Position numbers and translations under genes: made by a program. 10,771 bases of DNA from Bacillota bacterium (GTDB taxonomy: Bacteria; Bacillota; Clostridia; Acetivibrionales; DSM-27016), in assembly GCA_023390115.1 (NCBI GenBank), contig JAEWDM010000020.1, forward strand, positions 1 to 10,771, in the 5' to 3' direction. Shown one piece after another: positions 1-5,623 of the stretch (positions within the stretch are counted from its first letter, which is position 1; each line of letters opens with the position of its first letter). The notes beneath the pieces were generated by a model. That model saw only the letters and a program-made list of their open reading frames with translations, did no database searches and was not told the origin of the DNA.

Positions 1-81
1 GAAAAGCTCTACTTCGCTTATGCTTCTGGACATAATGTGGTACATGGACCCTTCCGACTTTTTTCTGGCTGCTCTCGGCAT
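1..81 (-). CDS. IS200/RAYT-like transposase (Y1_Tnp family), N-terminal fragment cut by window edge
   Basis: The minus strand is open from an ATG at 81-79 to base 1, 27 codons with no stop, starting MPRAARKKSEGSMYHIMSRS. This closely resembles the start of REP-associated/IS200-like tyrosine transposases (MPRxxRxxSxSGxYHIMxRG type), single-strand DNA transposases with one catalytic tyrosine and a HUH pair. Those catalytic motifs lie further downstream, outside the window, so activity cannot be judged. The start is supported by a GAGGTG ribosome binding site at 88-93 with a 6-nt spacer. An in-frame ATG at 87-85 sits against that site and is less likely. A strong promoter and a LexA-type box lie upstream and point at this gene. 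The family call rests only on 27 residues; another small DNA-binding protein with a similar N-terminus is possible. Confidence 0.66.
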   Translation of the reverse strand, partial: MPRAARKKSEGSMYHIMSRSISEVELF

Positions 82-117
82 AATCATCACCTCAGAATAT
101 ATTGCTTTATAAGATAT

Positions 118-147
118 ATTATACCTCCTTTGTATGATAATTGTCAA
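118..147 (-). promoter_or_regulatory. Sigma-A promoter for the transposase
   Basis: Read on the minus strand, a perfect -35 TTGACA (147-142) is followed by an 18-bp spacer and a perfect -10 TATAAT (123-118). Transcription would begin near 111, about 30 nt before the ATG at 81. The spacer contains an AAAGGAGG stretch that looks like a ribosome binding site but has no start codon at the right distance. Confidence 0.75.
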
Positions 148-160
148 GAACAAATGTTCT
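147..160. promoter_or_regulatory. Probable LexA (DinR/SOS) box
   Basis: AGAACAAATGTTCT is a perfect 6+6 inverted repeat with a 2-bp centre. It contains GAAC-N4-GTTC, the core of the Gram-positive LexA operator (CGAACRNRYGTTYC); only the outermost base at each end departs from that consensus. It shares one base with the -35 of the minus-strand transposase promoter, a position where a bound repressor could block RNA polymerase. It lies 80 bp upstream of the mntR-like start, so an effect in that direction is less likely. LexA binding itself is inferred. Confidence 0.6.
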
Positions 161-203
161 AAAAACAGGAGCGTCCCCTCTTCTAAAAAGTCACTGTAGC
201 GCA

Positions 204-209
204 TATACT
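204..209 (+). promoter_or_regulatory. Tentative -10 element for the mntR-like gene
   Basis: TATACT lies 30 bp upstream of the ATG at 240. The hexamer 17 bp further upstream (TTCTAA, 181-186) matches the -35 consensus at only three positions. This is the best plus-strand candidate in the short upstream region but is weak. Confidence 0.25.
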
Positions 210-239
210 TTAAATAATAAATTGCCGGGTTGTGATAAT

Positions 240-713
240 ATGAGTGCAAGTAATCAAGAATTTCATACAGTAAGGGGCTACCAGCTTATAAATAACGGAC
301 ACAGGCTTCTTACTTCCGCAATGGAGGATTATCTTGAAATGATTTACAGGAACATTAAGGCCGAGGGTTATATGCGTATAAATACACTTTCCGACCTGCT
401 GAATGTCAAGCCCTCCTCAGCTACCAAAATGGTTCAGAAGCTTACCCAATTAAAGCTTCTGGACTATGAAAGGTATGGACTTATTTTTTTGACAGATCAG
501 GGAAGAGAATTAGGCGGATTTCTTCTAAAAAGACATAATATTATAGAGAAATTTCTTAAATCGATAGGCATAAAGGACAATCTTCTTATAGAGACAGAGC
601 TGATAGAACATAATATCAGCTCTGATACTCTTGAACTGATTGATAAGCTAAACGGCTTCTTTGAGGTGAATCCCGACATAATGATCATGTTTGAGAAATT
701 CAAGCTTAAATAG
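240..713 (+). CDS. MntR/DtxR-family metal-dependent transcriptional repressor
   Basis: A 157-residue metal-sensing repressor. An N-terminal winged helix-turn-helix (about residues 25-90, with LLNVKPSSATKMVQKL as the recognition region) is followed by the metal-binding dimerisation domain. All six Bacillus subtilis MntR ligand positions are recognisable: D30 and E33 in MEDYLEMIY, H99 in KRHNIIEKFL, and E120, E123, H124 in ELIEHNIS. This favours Mn(II) or Fe(II) sensing and repression of metal-uptake genes. The chain is 15 residues longer than B. subtilis MntR (142), mostly from an extension containing FHTVRGYQL ahead of the first ligand; the C-terminus stops soon after the dimer domain, with no SH3-like domain. 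The ATG at 240 was chosen because a further upstream TTG at 141 would add 33 unrelated residues across the LexA box. Its ribosome binding site is poor. It converges on the AraC gene 36 bp downstream. The target metal is inferred from family. Confidence 0.85.
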   Translation: MSASNQEFHTVRGYQLINNGHRLLTSAMEDYLEMIYRNIKAEGYMRINTLSDLLNVKPSSATKMVQKLTQLKLLDYERYGLIFLTDQGRELGGFLLKRHNIIEKFLKSIGIKDNLLIETELIEHNISSDTLELIDKLNGFFEVNPDIMIMFEKFKLK

Positions 714-749
714 TCTATAGCAGCAATTCCTTCAATCAGCACCACCTGA

Positions 750-1631
750 TCATTCTATCTCTACTATGGGCTGATAAATGTCAAGCTCGCAGTAATTGTC
801 CTTTGAAAGGGATGTGTCTATATACTCAAATCTGAAGGTATCAGCAAATTTAAAGCCTGACTGAAAAATCCACCGGGAATACATATGCACCAGTAAACGC
901 CCTACCTGTCTTCCATTAATAGCATCGGGCCTGAAAAATCCCACAAAGCGAAATACAACATATTTATGTGCGGGTATCGAAATCCCTGCCATTCCATCAG
1001 GTATCGCCAACAGATCGTTAACCTCCAGAGAGGGCATGTAGTATATATACCCATCGTCATTTTTGCTCCAATCGGTGTATCCGAAATACACATGGGGATT
1101 TACCGGATTCTCTATTGTCTGGCGGCAGTTATAAAAGAAATTTTTACCGTATTCATTTGCGGTTCTGTCTCCCGACTTGCTGAATATTATATGCTTGTTA
1201 CCAACTAAATTGAACTTCTGCCTGAAAACAAAGAACGGCTTATACGTTACAGTATTGTTTACCGCCAAAAAGTGATTTATGTTTATTTTTTCTTTTATTA
1301 TAACTGATATCCTGTCATTCCTCACCTTTAAAGGGGTATATCCGAACCTTTTACGGAACGCCCTTATGTATGACTGCTCATACTCAAAGCCATAGTCTAA
1401 CGCTATGTCAATAATTCTTTTGTTTGTGTTGGCAAGCTCGTTGATGCTCGAGGTCAATTTTCTTGATTGTATATAATCCATTAAATTTTCACCTGTTAAT
1501 GCTTTGAAAGCTCTATGCAGATAAAATTTAGACATGCCCGTATACTGCGACAGGTCATCAAGAGAAATTTTATTGTATATATTATTCTCAATATAGAAAA
1601 TACAAGCTTCAATAACCTCTTTTATGTTCAT
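750..1631 (-). CDS. AraC-family regulator with C-terminal GyrI-like effector-binding domain
   Basis: A 293-residue protein in the Rob/SoxS-like arrangement, with DNA binding first. Residues about 5-105 form the double helix-turn-helix; the second motif and its hallmark tail are clear (IDIALDYGFEYEQSYIRAF followed by RKRFGYTP). The remaining ~180 residues resemble a GyrI-like ligand-binding domain, ending in the typical ELDIYQPI strand. Such proteins usually activate efflux or stress genes upon binding small hydrophobic molecules; the ligand here is unknown. The frame also allows a TTG start at 1658, nine codons earlier and only 6 bp after the fabF stop. ATG 1631 was preferred because it matches the usual AraC N-terminus, but neither start has a well-spaced ribosome binding site. 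The short gap suggests co-transcription with fabF. It converges on the mntR-like gene. Confidence 0.85.
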   Translation of the reverse strand: MNIKEVIEACIFYIENNIYNKISLDDLSQYTGMSKFYLHRAFKALTGENLMDYIQSRKLTSSINELANTNKRIIDIALDYGFEYEQSYIRAFRKRFGYTPLKVRNDRISVIIKEKININHFLAVNNTVTYKPFFVFRQKFNLVGNKHIIFSKSGDRTANEYGKNFFYNCRQTIENPVNPHVYFGYTDWSKNDDGYIYYMPSLEVNDLLAIPDGMAGISIPAHKYVVFRFVGFFRPDAINGRQVGRLLVHMYSRWIFQSGFKFADTFRFEYIDTSLSKDNYCELDIYQPIVEIE

Positions 1632-1664
1632 TTGTTCAATTACTTCCTCGCAAGACAAAATTTA

Positions 1665-2903
1665 TTAATATCTCCATGCCTTAAAGACCAGTGATGCATT
1701 ATGTCCCCCAAATCCGAAGGAGTTTGACAGTGCATATAAAACTTCAGCTTTCCTGCCGGTATTAGGTATATAGTCAAGATCACATTCAGGATCGGGATTA
1801 CTGTAATTCACAGTGGGAGGCAAAAAGCCTTCCTTTAACGCCGACGCGGTAATAATAGCTTCAATTGCTCCCGCCGCGCCCAGCAAATGCCCTGTCATTG
1901 ATTTTGTGGAGCTCACGGGAACTTTATATGCATGTTCTCCAAATACCGCTTTTATAGCGGATGTCTCATTTTTGTCGTTCAGCTCTGTGGATGTACCATG
2001 AGCGTTAATGTATCCAATCTCACATGGCTCTATTCCCGCATCCTCAATAGCCTTCTCCATACATCTCGCCCCGCCTTCACCCTGCTCCGCCGGTGCGGTA
2101 ATGTGGTACGCATCGTTGGTGCAGCCATATCCCACAATCTCAGCAATAATATTTGCCCCTCTCCTTAACGCATGCTCAAGCTCTTCAAGTATAACAACGC
2201 CCGAGCCTTCTCCCAATACAAATCCGTCTCTCTTGATGTCAAACGGTCTGCAGGCCTCAGCAGGATTAAGCTCTGTAGTCATGGTCTTGCTGGCACAAAA
2301 GCCTGCCAGCGCCAGCCTTGTTATTGCCGCCTCTGTCCCTCCTGCAATTATAACATCGGCATCAGCCCTTTGAATAACCTTAAAGGCATCACCAATTGAA
2401 TTTGCGGAAGAAGCACAAGCTGTGACAACACACTCTACAAAGCCTTTAGCACCATACTTTATTGATACAAGCCCGGAAGCCATGTTAGGTATCATCATGG
2501 GAACAAAAAACGGGCTGACCCGTCCGGGCCCCTTCTCCAAAAGAACATTATGCTGATTTTCAAGAGTCTCAATGCCTCCTATGCCCGTGCCTATAATAAC
2601 ACCGAGCCTCTTTCCGTCAATCTCTTCAAAACCTGCACCGGCTTCATTGACCGCCATTTGTGCGGCAACCATGGCATACTGGGAAAATCTATCCATCCTC
2701 TTAAGCTCTTTCCTGTCTATAAACTTCCCCGGCTCAAACTCCTTTATTTCAGCCCCCACCTTTGTTGGGAGATCCGAAACCTCTACCCTTTCAATACTGC
2801 TGATTCCGGATTTCCCAGCTTTAACCGACTGCCATAGCAAGCCTGCACCCACTCCAAAAGCCGTAACGGCTCCCATACCTGTTATAACTACACGCTTTTT
2901 CAT
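1665..2903 (-). CDS. fabF: 3-oxoacyl-[acyl-carrier-protein] synthase II (KAS II)
   Basis: A complete 412-residue condensing enzyme that elongates acyl-ACP with malonyl-ACP in type II fatty-acid synthesis in the cytoplasm. The thiolase fold starts at once with KKRVVITGMGAVTAFG. The Cys-His-His triad is intact: C163 in VTACASSANS, H302 in NAHGTSTELND and H339 in TGHLLGAAG, with the conserved K334 just before. The C-terminal SNSFGFGGHNAS loop is the expected active-site gate. The length is normal for FabF (about 410). The start is fixed by a perfect AGGAGGT (2919-2913) nine bases before the ATG. The gene stands apart from any fab cluster; no acpP, fabD, fabG or fabH is present. It is followed closely by an AraC regulator and diverges from zupT. 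It could supply housekeeping elongation or a specialised acyl product; the sequence itself looks like ordinary FabF. Confidence 0.95.
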   Translation of the reverse strand: MKKRVVITGMGAVTAFGVGAGLLWQSVKAGKSGISSIERVEVSDLPTKVGAEIKEFEPGKFIDRKELKRMDRFSQYAMVAAQMAVNEAGAGFEEIDGKRLGVIIGTGIGGIETLENQHNVLLEKGPGRVSPFFVPMMIPNMASGLVSIKYGAKGFVECVVTACASSANSIGDAFKVIQRADADVIIAGGTEAAITRLALAGFCASKTMTTELNPAEACRPFDIKRDGFVLGEGSGVVILEELEHALRRGANIIAEIVGYGCTNDAYHITAPAEQGEGGARCMEKAIEDAGIEPCEIGYINAHGTSTELNDKNETSAIKAVFGEHAYKVPVSSTKSMTGHLLGAAGAIEAIITASALKEGFLPPTVNYSNPDPECDLDYIPNTGRKAEVLYALSNSFGFGGHNASLVFKAWRY

Positions 2904-2960
2904 TCTTTATGGACCTCCTGCTATTTTATAAGTTTGCGCTTAATAATACAATAATAATCT

Positions 2961-2978
2961 TTACAGGTTTTACTGTAA
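2961..2978. promoter_or_regulatory. Palindromic candidate operator between fabF and zupT
   Basis: TTACAG-N6-CTGTAA is a perfect 6+6 inverted repeat in the divergent intergenic region, 58 bp upstream of the fabF start and 153 bp upstream of zupT. Its size suits a dimeric repressor. It does not match the FapR operator (TTAGTACC-type) or the Bacillus Zur consensus. No clear -35/-10 pair for fabF was found around it. The regulator is unknown; the AraC protein and MntR are nearby candidates only by position. Confidence 0.35.
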
Positions 2979-3073
2979 TTTAAGAAACCAGCTTATGTTG
3001 AATGCCAGCTATAACATATTAACACACATGTTTCAAAAAAATGAACCGATATTGCTTTTTGAATATTTTTGCT

Positions 3074-3102
3074 TTGTTTTTGTGGGTCAGGGTATATATA
3101 TA
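3074..3102 (+). promoter_or_regulatory. Tentative zupT promoter
   Basis: TTGTTT (3074-3079), a 17-bp spacer and TATATA (3097-3102) lie just upstream of zupT. The -35 matches only TTG, and the TATATATATATAA run allows several -10 registers. Transcription would begin near 3109, about 22 nt before the ATG. Confidence 0.3.
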
Positions 3103-3117
3103 TAAGCTAAAGATAAT

Positions 3118-3123
3118 GGAGGT
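3118..3123 (+). promoter_or_regulatory. Ribosome binding site that fixes the zupT start
   Basis: GGAGGT is followed by a 7-nt spacer and the ATG at 3131. This rules out the upstream in-frame start at 3041, which would add 30 residues translated through the AT-rich promoter region. Confidence 0.85.
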
Positions 3124-3130
3124 TAATTCT

Positions 3131-3940
3131 ATGGATATGAATAATTTGCTCATCGCATTCGGCTTGACTCTGATGGCAGGCCTATGTACAGGTATAGGCA
3201 GCCTTCTGGCTTTTTTTGCTAAGAAGACTAATACAAGATTCCTCTCTGTGGCACTCGGTTTTTCGGCCGGAGTTATGATTTATGTTTCAATGATTGAAAT
3301 ATTTGTTAAGGCAAAGGACTCTTTGGTAGAGGCTCTGGGAAAAACCGGAGGTTCATGGGCTACCGTAGGAGCATTTTTCGGCGGCATATTTCTTATAGCC
3401 TTGATAGACAGGCTTGTGCCCTCAGGTGAAAACCCCCATGAAATGCGCAAGGTGGAGGATATGAACAAATCTCAGCCTGACGCAGGCAAAGGAAGGCTTA
3501 TGAGAATGGGGATGTTCACTGCAATGGCCATAGCTATTCATAATTTCCCCGAAGGCCTCGCCACATTTACCTCTGCAATGAAGGATCCTTCTCTGGGAAT
3601 AGCCATAGCCGCCGCCATAGCTATACATAATATTCCTGAGGGAATAGCGGTATCCATACCCGTTTACTATGCCACAGGCGACAAAAAAAAGGCATTTAAG
3701 CTATCCTTCCTGTCCGGCCTGTCGGAGCCTGTAGGAGCAATTATAGGTTATCTCATACTTGCCACGTTTTTCAATGATGTTGTTTTTGGAGTTTTATTTG
3801 CTTCAGTTGCGGGCATAATGGTTTTTATTTCTCTTGACGAGCTTCTGCCCACAGCAAGGGAGTATGGTGAAGCACACCTTTCAATTTACGGACTTATAGC
3901 AGGCATGATGGTTATGGCTGTGAGTCTTCTGTTATTTTAA
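3131..3940 (+). CDS. zupT: ZIP-family divalent metal transporter (ZupT-like)
   Basis: A 269-residue inner-membrane transporter, close in size to Escherichia coli ZupT (257), with about eight hydrophobic segments. It is expected to import Zn(II), and possibly Fe(II) or Mn(II). Both metal-site signatures are present: HNFPEG (H137, N138, E141) in the fourth membrane segment and HNIPEG (H166, N167, E170) in the fifth. Conserved acidic residues follow, in GLSEP (E199) and the late SLDELLP segment (E237). The loop between segments 3 and 4 (about residues 95-120) is short, charged and lacks the His-rich stretch of eukaryotic ZIPs. The start is set by GGAGGT at 3118-3123. It diverges from fabF and converges on the MBL-fold gene 60 bp downstream. 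An MntR-like repressor lies 2.4 kb away, but no obvious MntR box was found upstream of this gene. Confidence 0.92.
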   Translation: MDMNNLLIAFGLTLMAGLCTGIGSLLAFFAKKTNTRFLSVALGFSAGVMIYVSMIEIFVKAKDSLVEALGKTGGSWATVGAFFGGIFLIALIDRLVPSGENPHEMRKVEDMNKSQPDAGKGRLMRMGMFTAMAIAIHNFPEGLATFTSAMKDPSLGIAIAAAIAIHNIPEGIAVSIPVYYATGDKKKAFKLSFLSGLSEPVGAIIGYLILATFFNDVVFGVLFASVAGIMVFISLDELLPTAREYGEAHLSIYGLIAGMMVMAVSLLLF

Positions 3941-4000
3941 TGAGCTGCGGCATAAGTCTGCAAAGTGTATGGGAAAAATTTTTGTCAAAAAGACATAAGG

Positions 4001-4678
4001 TTATTTAAAGCTGAAAAGATGCCTTTGACCCTTTCTCATTCTGAAATTGACAAAATGGTCCTTTTGAGAGAATTGAAAGTAAATGTTTTTCTCCAGCAAT
4101 TGCTTAAAGGTGCATCCGGGCTCCATTCCGTAGGAGTGCCCCGGATATACGCGAATATCATGCGAAAGCATGGCTTTAAGCCTCTGGATGCTTTCAAACA
4201 TATCTTCCGGAGATCCGCCATAGAATGAGCACGCACCGCAGCCCTCAATGAACACCGTATCTCCTGTAAATATCTCATGGGGAAGCAAATAGCACATGCC
4301 TCCCACAGTATGTCCGGGAGTATGTATGCAGGAAACGTGAATATTCCCTATGTCTATAACCTGACAATCTTCCAGAGCATTCAGATTTTTGCATCTGAAT
4401 CCGTAAAAATCTATTTCCTTCCGTGACATGTACACTCTTGGATTAAACCTGCGAAGCAGGGGCTCAACCATATTTACGTGGTCATAATGCGAATGCGTAA
4501 GCAAAATGGACCTAAGCTCCACGTCCATATCCTCCAGCCTTCCTGCAATGCCATTCAAATCCCACGCCGGATCCACTACTGCAGCATTGCCCTCGCACCT
4601 GTCTGCAATAATATATACATAATTTATAATATTCAAAAATGAAACCTTCGTCTGATGTATTTCATAGTTATCTTCCAT
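4001..4678 (-). CDS. Metallo-beta-lactamase-fold hydrolase, PksB/BaeB-like
   Basis: A 225-residue MBL-fold enzyme with a complete dinuclear metal site: THSHYDH (H62, H64, D66, H67), TPGHT (H123), FTGDT (D140) and PGHSYG (H181). The layout is glyoxalase II-like, pointing to thioester or ester hydrolysis rather than antibiotic cleavage. The IEGCGAC segment followed by GGSPEDMFESIQRLK, and the C-terminal FQFSQKDHFVNFRM, recall PksB/BaeB hydrolases of trans-AT polyketide clusters; this is recognition by memory. No polyketide synthase is in the window. An in-frame ATG at 4699 would add seven residues, but ATG 4678 has GGAG (4688-4685) at a 6-nt spacer and aligns better with the family N-terminus (NYEIHQTKVSFLN). 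It follows the metallophosphoesterase gene by 24 bp and is probably co-transcribed with it. The substrate is unknown. Confidence 0.85.
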   Translation of the reverse strand: MEDNYEIHQTKVSFLNIINYVYIIADRCEGNAAVVDPAWDLNGIAGRLEDMDVELRSILLTHSHYDHVNMVEPLLRRFNPRVYMSRKEIDFYGFRCKNLNALEDCQVIDIGNIHVSCIHTPGHTVGGMCYLLPHEIFTGDTVFIEGCGACSFYGGSPEDMFESIQRLKAMLSHDIRVYPGHSYGMEPGCTFKQLLEKNIYFQFSQKDHFVNFRMRKGQRHLFSFK

Positions 4679-4702
4679 ATCTCTCTCCACTGCAGGCATA
4701 TC

Positions 4703-5473
4703 TTAATCCCCATATATACAGACAAGCTCTTTTCTGGTTATAAAGGTCTCATTAGGATATCCGAAAGCATTATTTATATACAGAGTTTTATCCATATATG
4801 CTCTTGTATTTACATGGCTGTGTCCGTACACATGCACTGCCGATCCCAGCCTTCTTATCTGGCCCTCCAGCATAGTACTTCCAAGAATGGGGAACAGCTT
4901 TCTTTTATCTGGCGGTATATATGAAGGCATCAGGTCAATTCTAGGCAAAAAATGTGAAAATGAAATCACATCCCCTTTTCTCTTGCCTGAACACTCCCGT
5001 ATAAATCCCTCATTTATTGCCGTGAAGTACAGGCAGACATCCTTTGCTCCCCAGCCATCGGGCCATACGCACGCCGTATAATCAACCCACATATCCCATA
5101 GTTCTTTTGACGGCTGCCCAAACGAATAATCGTACCAACCCAGCAAGGGCACAATGCACAGGCCGCCTGCCTCAAACGGCCTGCTGCGTATGCCAAGCCC
5201 GGAAACAGTATCCTTTACAGCCTGATACTTCTGCCGGGAATCCATGCTCACGTACCTTCTCACCCACAGATCGTGGTTTCCGGGCACAAAAGCAATTTCT
5301 CCGAACCGGAGCTTAAGTCCCTCCATTACCCGTGCAAACAGTGATATATCATCCGTGACATCGCCTGCCAGTATAAGAATATCCTTCTTATATTCATATC
5401 TGGACAGGCCTTCCAGCCACCTCCGGTTTTCCATATAATCTGCATGTATGTCCGAAATTGCAAATACCCGCAA
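4703..5473 (-). CDS. Calcineurin-like metallophosphoesterase
   Basis: A 256-residue cytoplasmic metal-dependent phosphoesterase with all the standard motifs: SDIH (D8, H10), AGDVTDD (D38), PGNHD (N66, H67, D68), SFSHF (H174) and YGHSH (H218, H220). These build the usual dinuclear metal centre. The substrate cannot be told; relatives act on phosphoproteins, cyclic nucleotides or nucleic acids. The middle segment (about residues 100-165) is rich in Trp and Tyr (LGWYDYSFGQ, WVDYTACVWPDGWG) and may shape the substrate pocket. Translation starts at TTG (5473-5471): no ATG or GTG is better placed, the family begins exactly here (MRVFAISDIH), and GGGATGGGG lies 5 nt upstream. A perfect sigma-A promoter lies about 50 bp upstream. 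The MBL-fold hydrolase gene follows immediately. Confidence 0.9.
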   Translation of the reverse strand: MRVFAISDIHADYMENRRWLEGLSRYEYKKDILILAGDVTDDISLFARVMEGLKLRFGEIAFVPGNHDLWVRRYVSMDSRQKYQAVKDTVSGLGIRSRPFEAGGLCIVPLLGWYDYSFGQPSKELWDMWVDYTACVWPDGWGAKDVCLYFTAINEGFIRECSGKRKGDVISFSHFLPRIDLMPSYIPPDKRKLFPILGSTMLEGQIRRLGSAVHVYGHSHVNTRAYMDKTLYINNAFGYPNETFITRKELVCIYGD

Positions 5474-5528
5474 AATAGCCCCATCCCTTAAAGCGCCGTT
5501 TAAAGCTCATCCATATATTACATTGGTA

Positions 5529-5557
5529 ATTATAGTTTTTTTATTCTTTCATGTCAA
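5529..5557 (-). promoter_or_regulatory. Perfect-consensus sigma-A promoter for the MPE-MBL unit
   Basis: On the minus strand TTGACA (5557-5552) and TATAAT (5534-5529) are separated by exactly 17 bp. The spacer is A-rich. Transcription would start near 5522, giving a leader of about 50 nt before the TTG start of the metallophosphoesterase. Confidence 0.85.
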
Positions 5558-5563
5558 TTGTCT

Positions 5564-5577
5564 GAGATAGAAATCTC
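5564..5577. repeat. Short inverted repeat upstream of the MPE promoter
   Basis: GAGAT-AGAA-ATCTC is a perfect 5+5 inverted repeat, 6 bp upstream of the -35. It lacks a following T-run in either direction, so it is not a convincing terminator for the secretion operon that ends at 5624. It could be a weak operator, or chance. The rest of 5474-5623, apart from this and the promoter, shows nothing recognisable. Confidence 0.25.
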
Positions 5578-5623
5578 TGTAACCCCTTTGCAAATCAATC
5601 CTATGTAAATAAATATCTTTTAA

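Noticed and set aside
141..239. TTG-initiated upstream extension of the mntR-like gene (33 extra residues)
   Set aside because: It would read through the LexA-type box and the candidate -10; the added residues resemble nothing in the family, while ATG 240 gives a normal-length protein.
733..749. ATCAG-caccac-CTGAT as a bidirectional terminator between the mntR-like and AraC genes
   Set aside because: The stem is only 5 bp, AT-rich, and no T-run follows on either strand.
2008..2931. Several plus-strand open frames opposite fabF
   Set aside because: Antisense shadows of a strongly conserved gene with intact catalytic residues; no supporting ribosome binding sites or recognisable domains.
3041..3130. 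30-residue N-terminal extension of ZupT
   Set aside because: GGAGGT at 3118-3123 fixes the start at 3131, and the extension is AT-rich promoter DNA.
5564..5577. GAGAT-AGAA-ATCTC as the terminator of the type I secretion operon
   Set aside because: The stem is short and has no adjacent T-run; kept only as a low-confidence inverted repeat.
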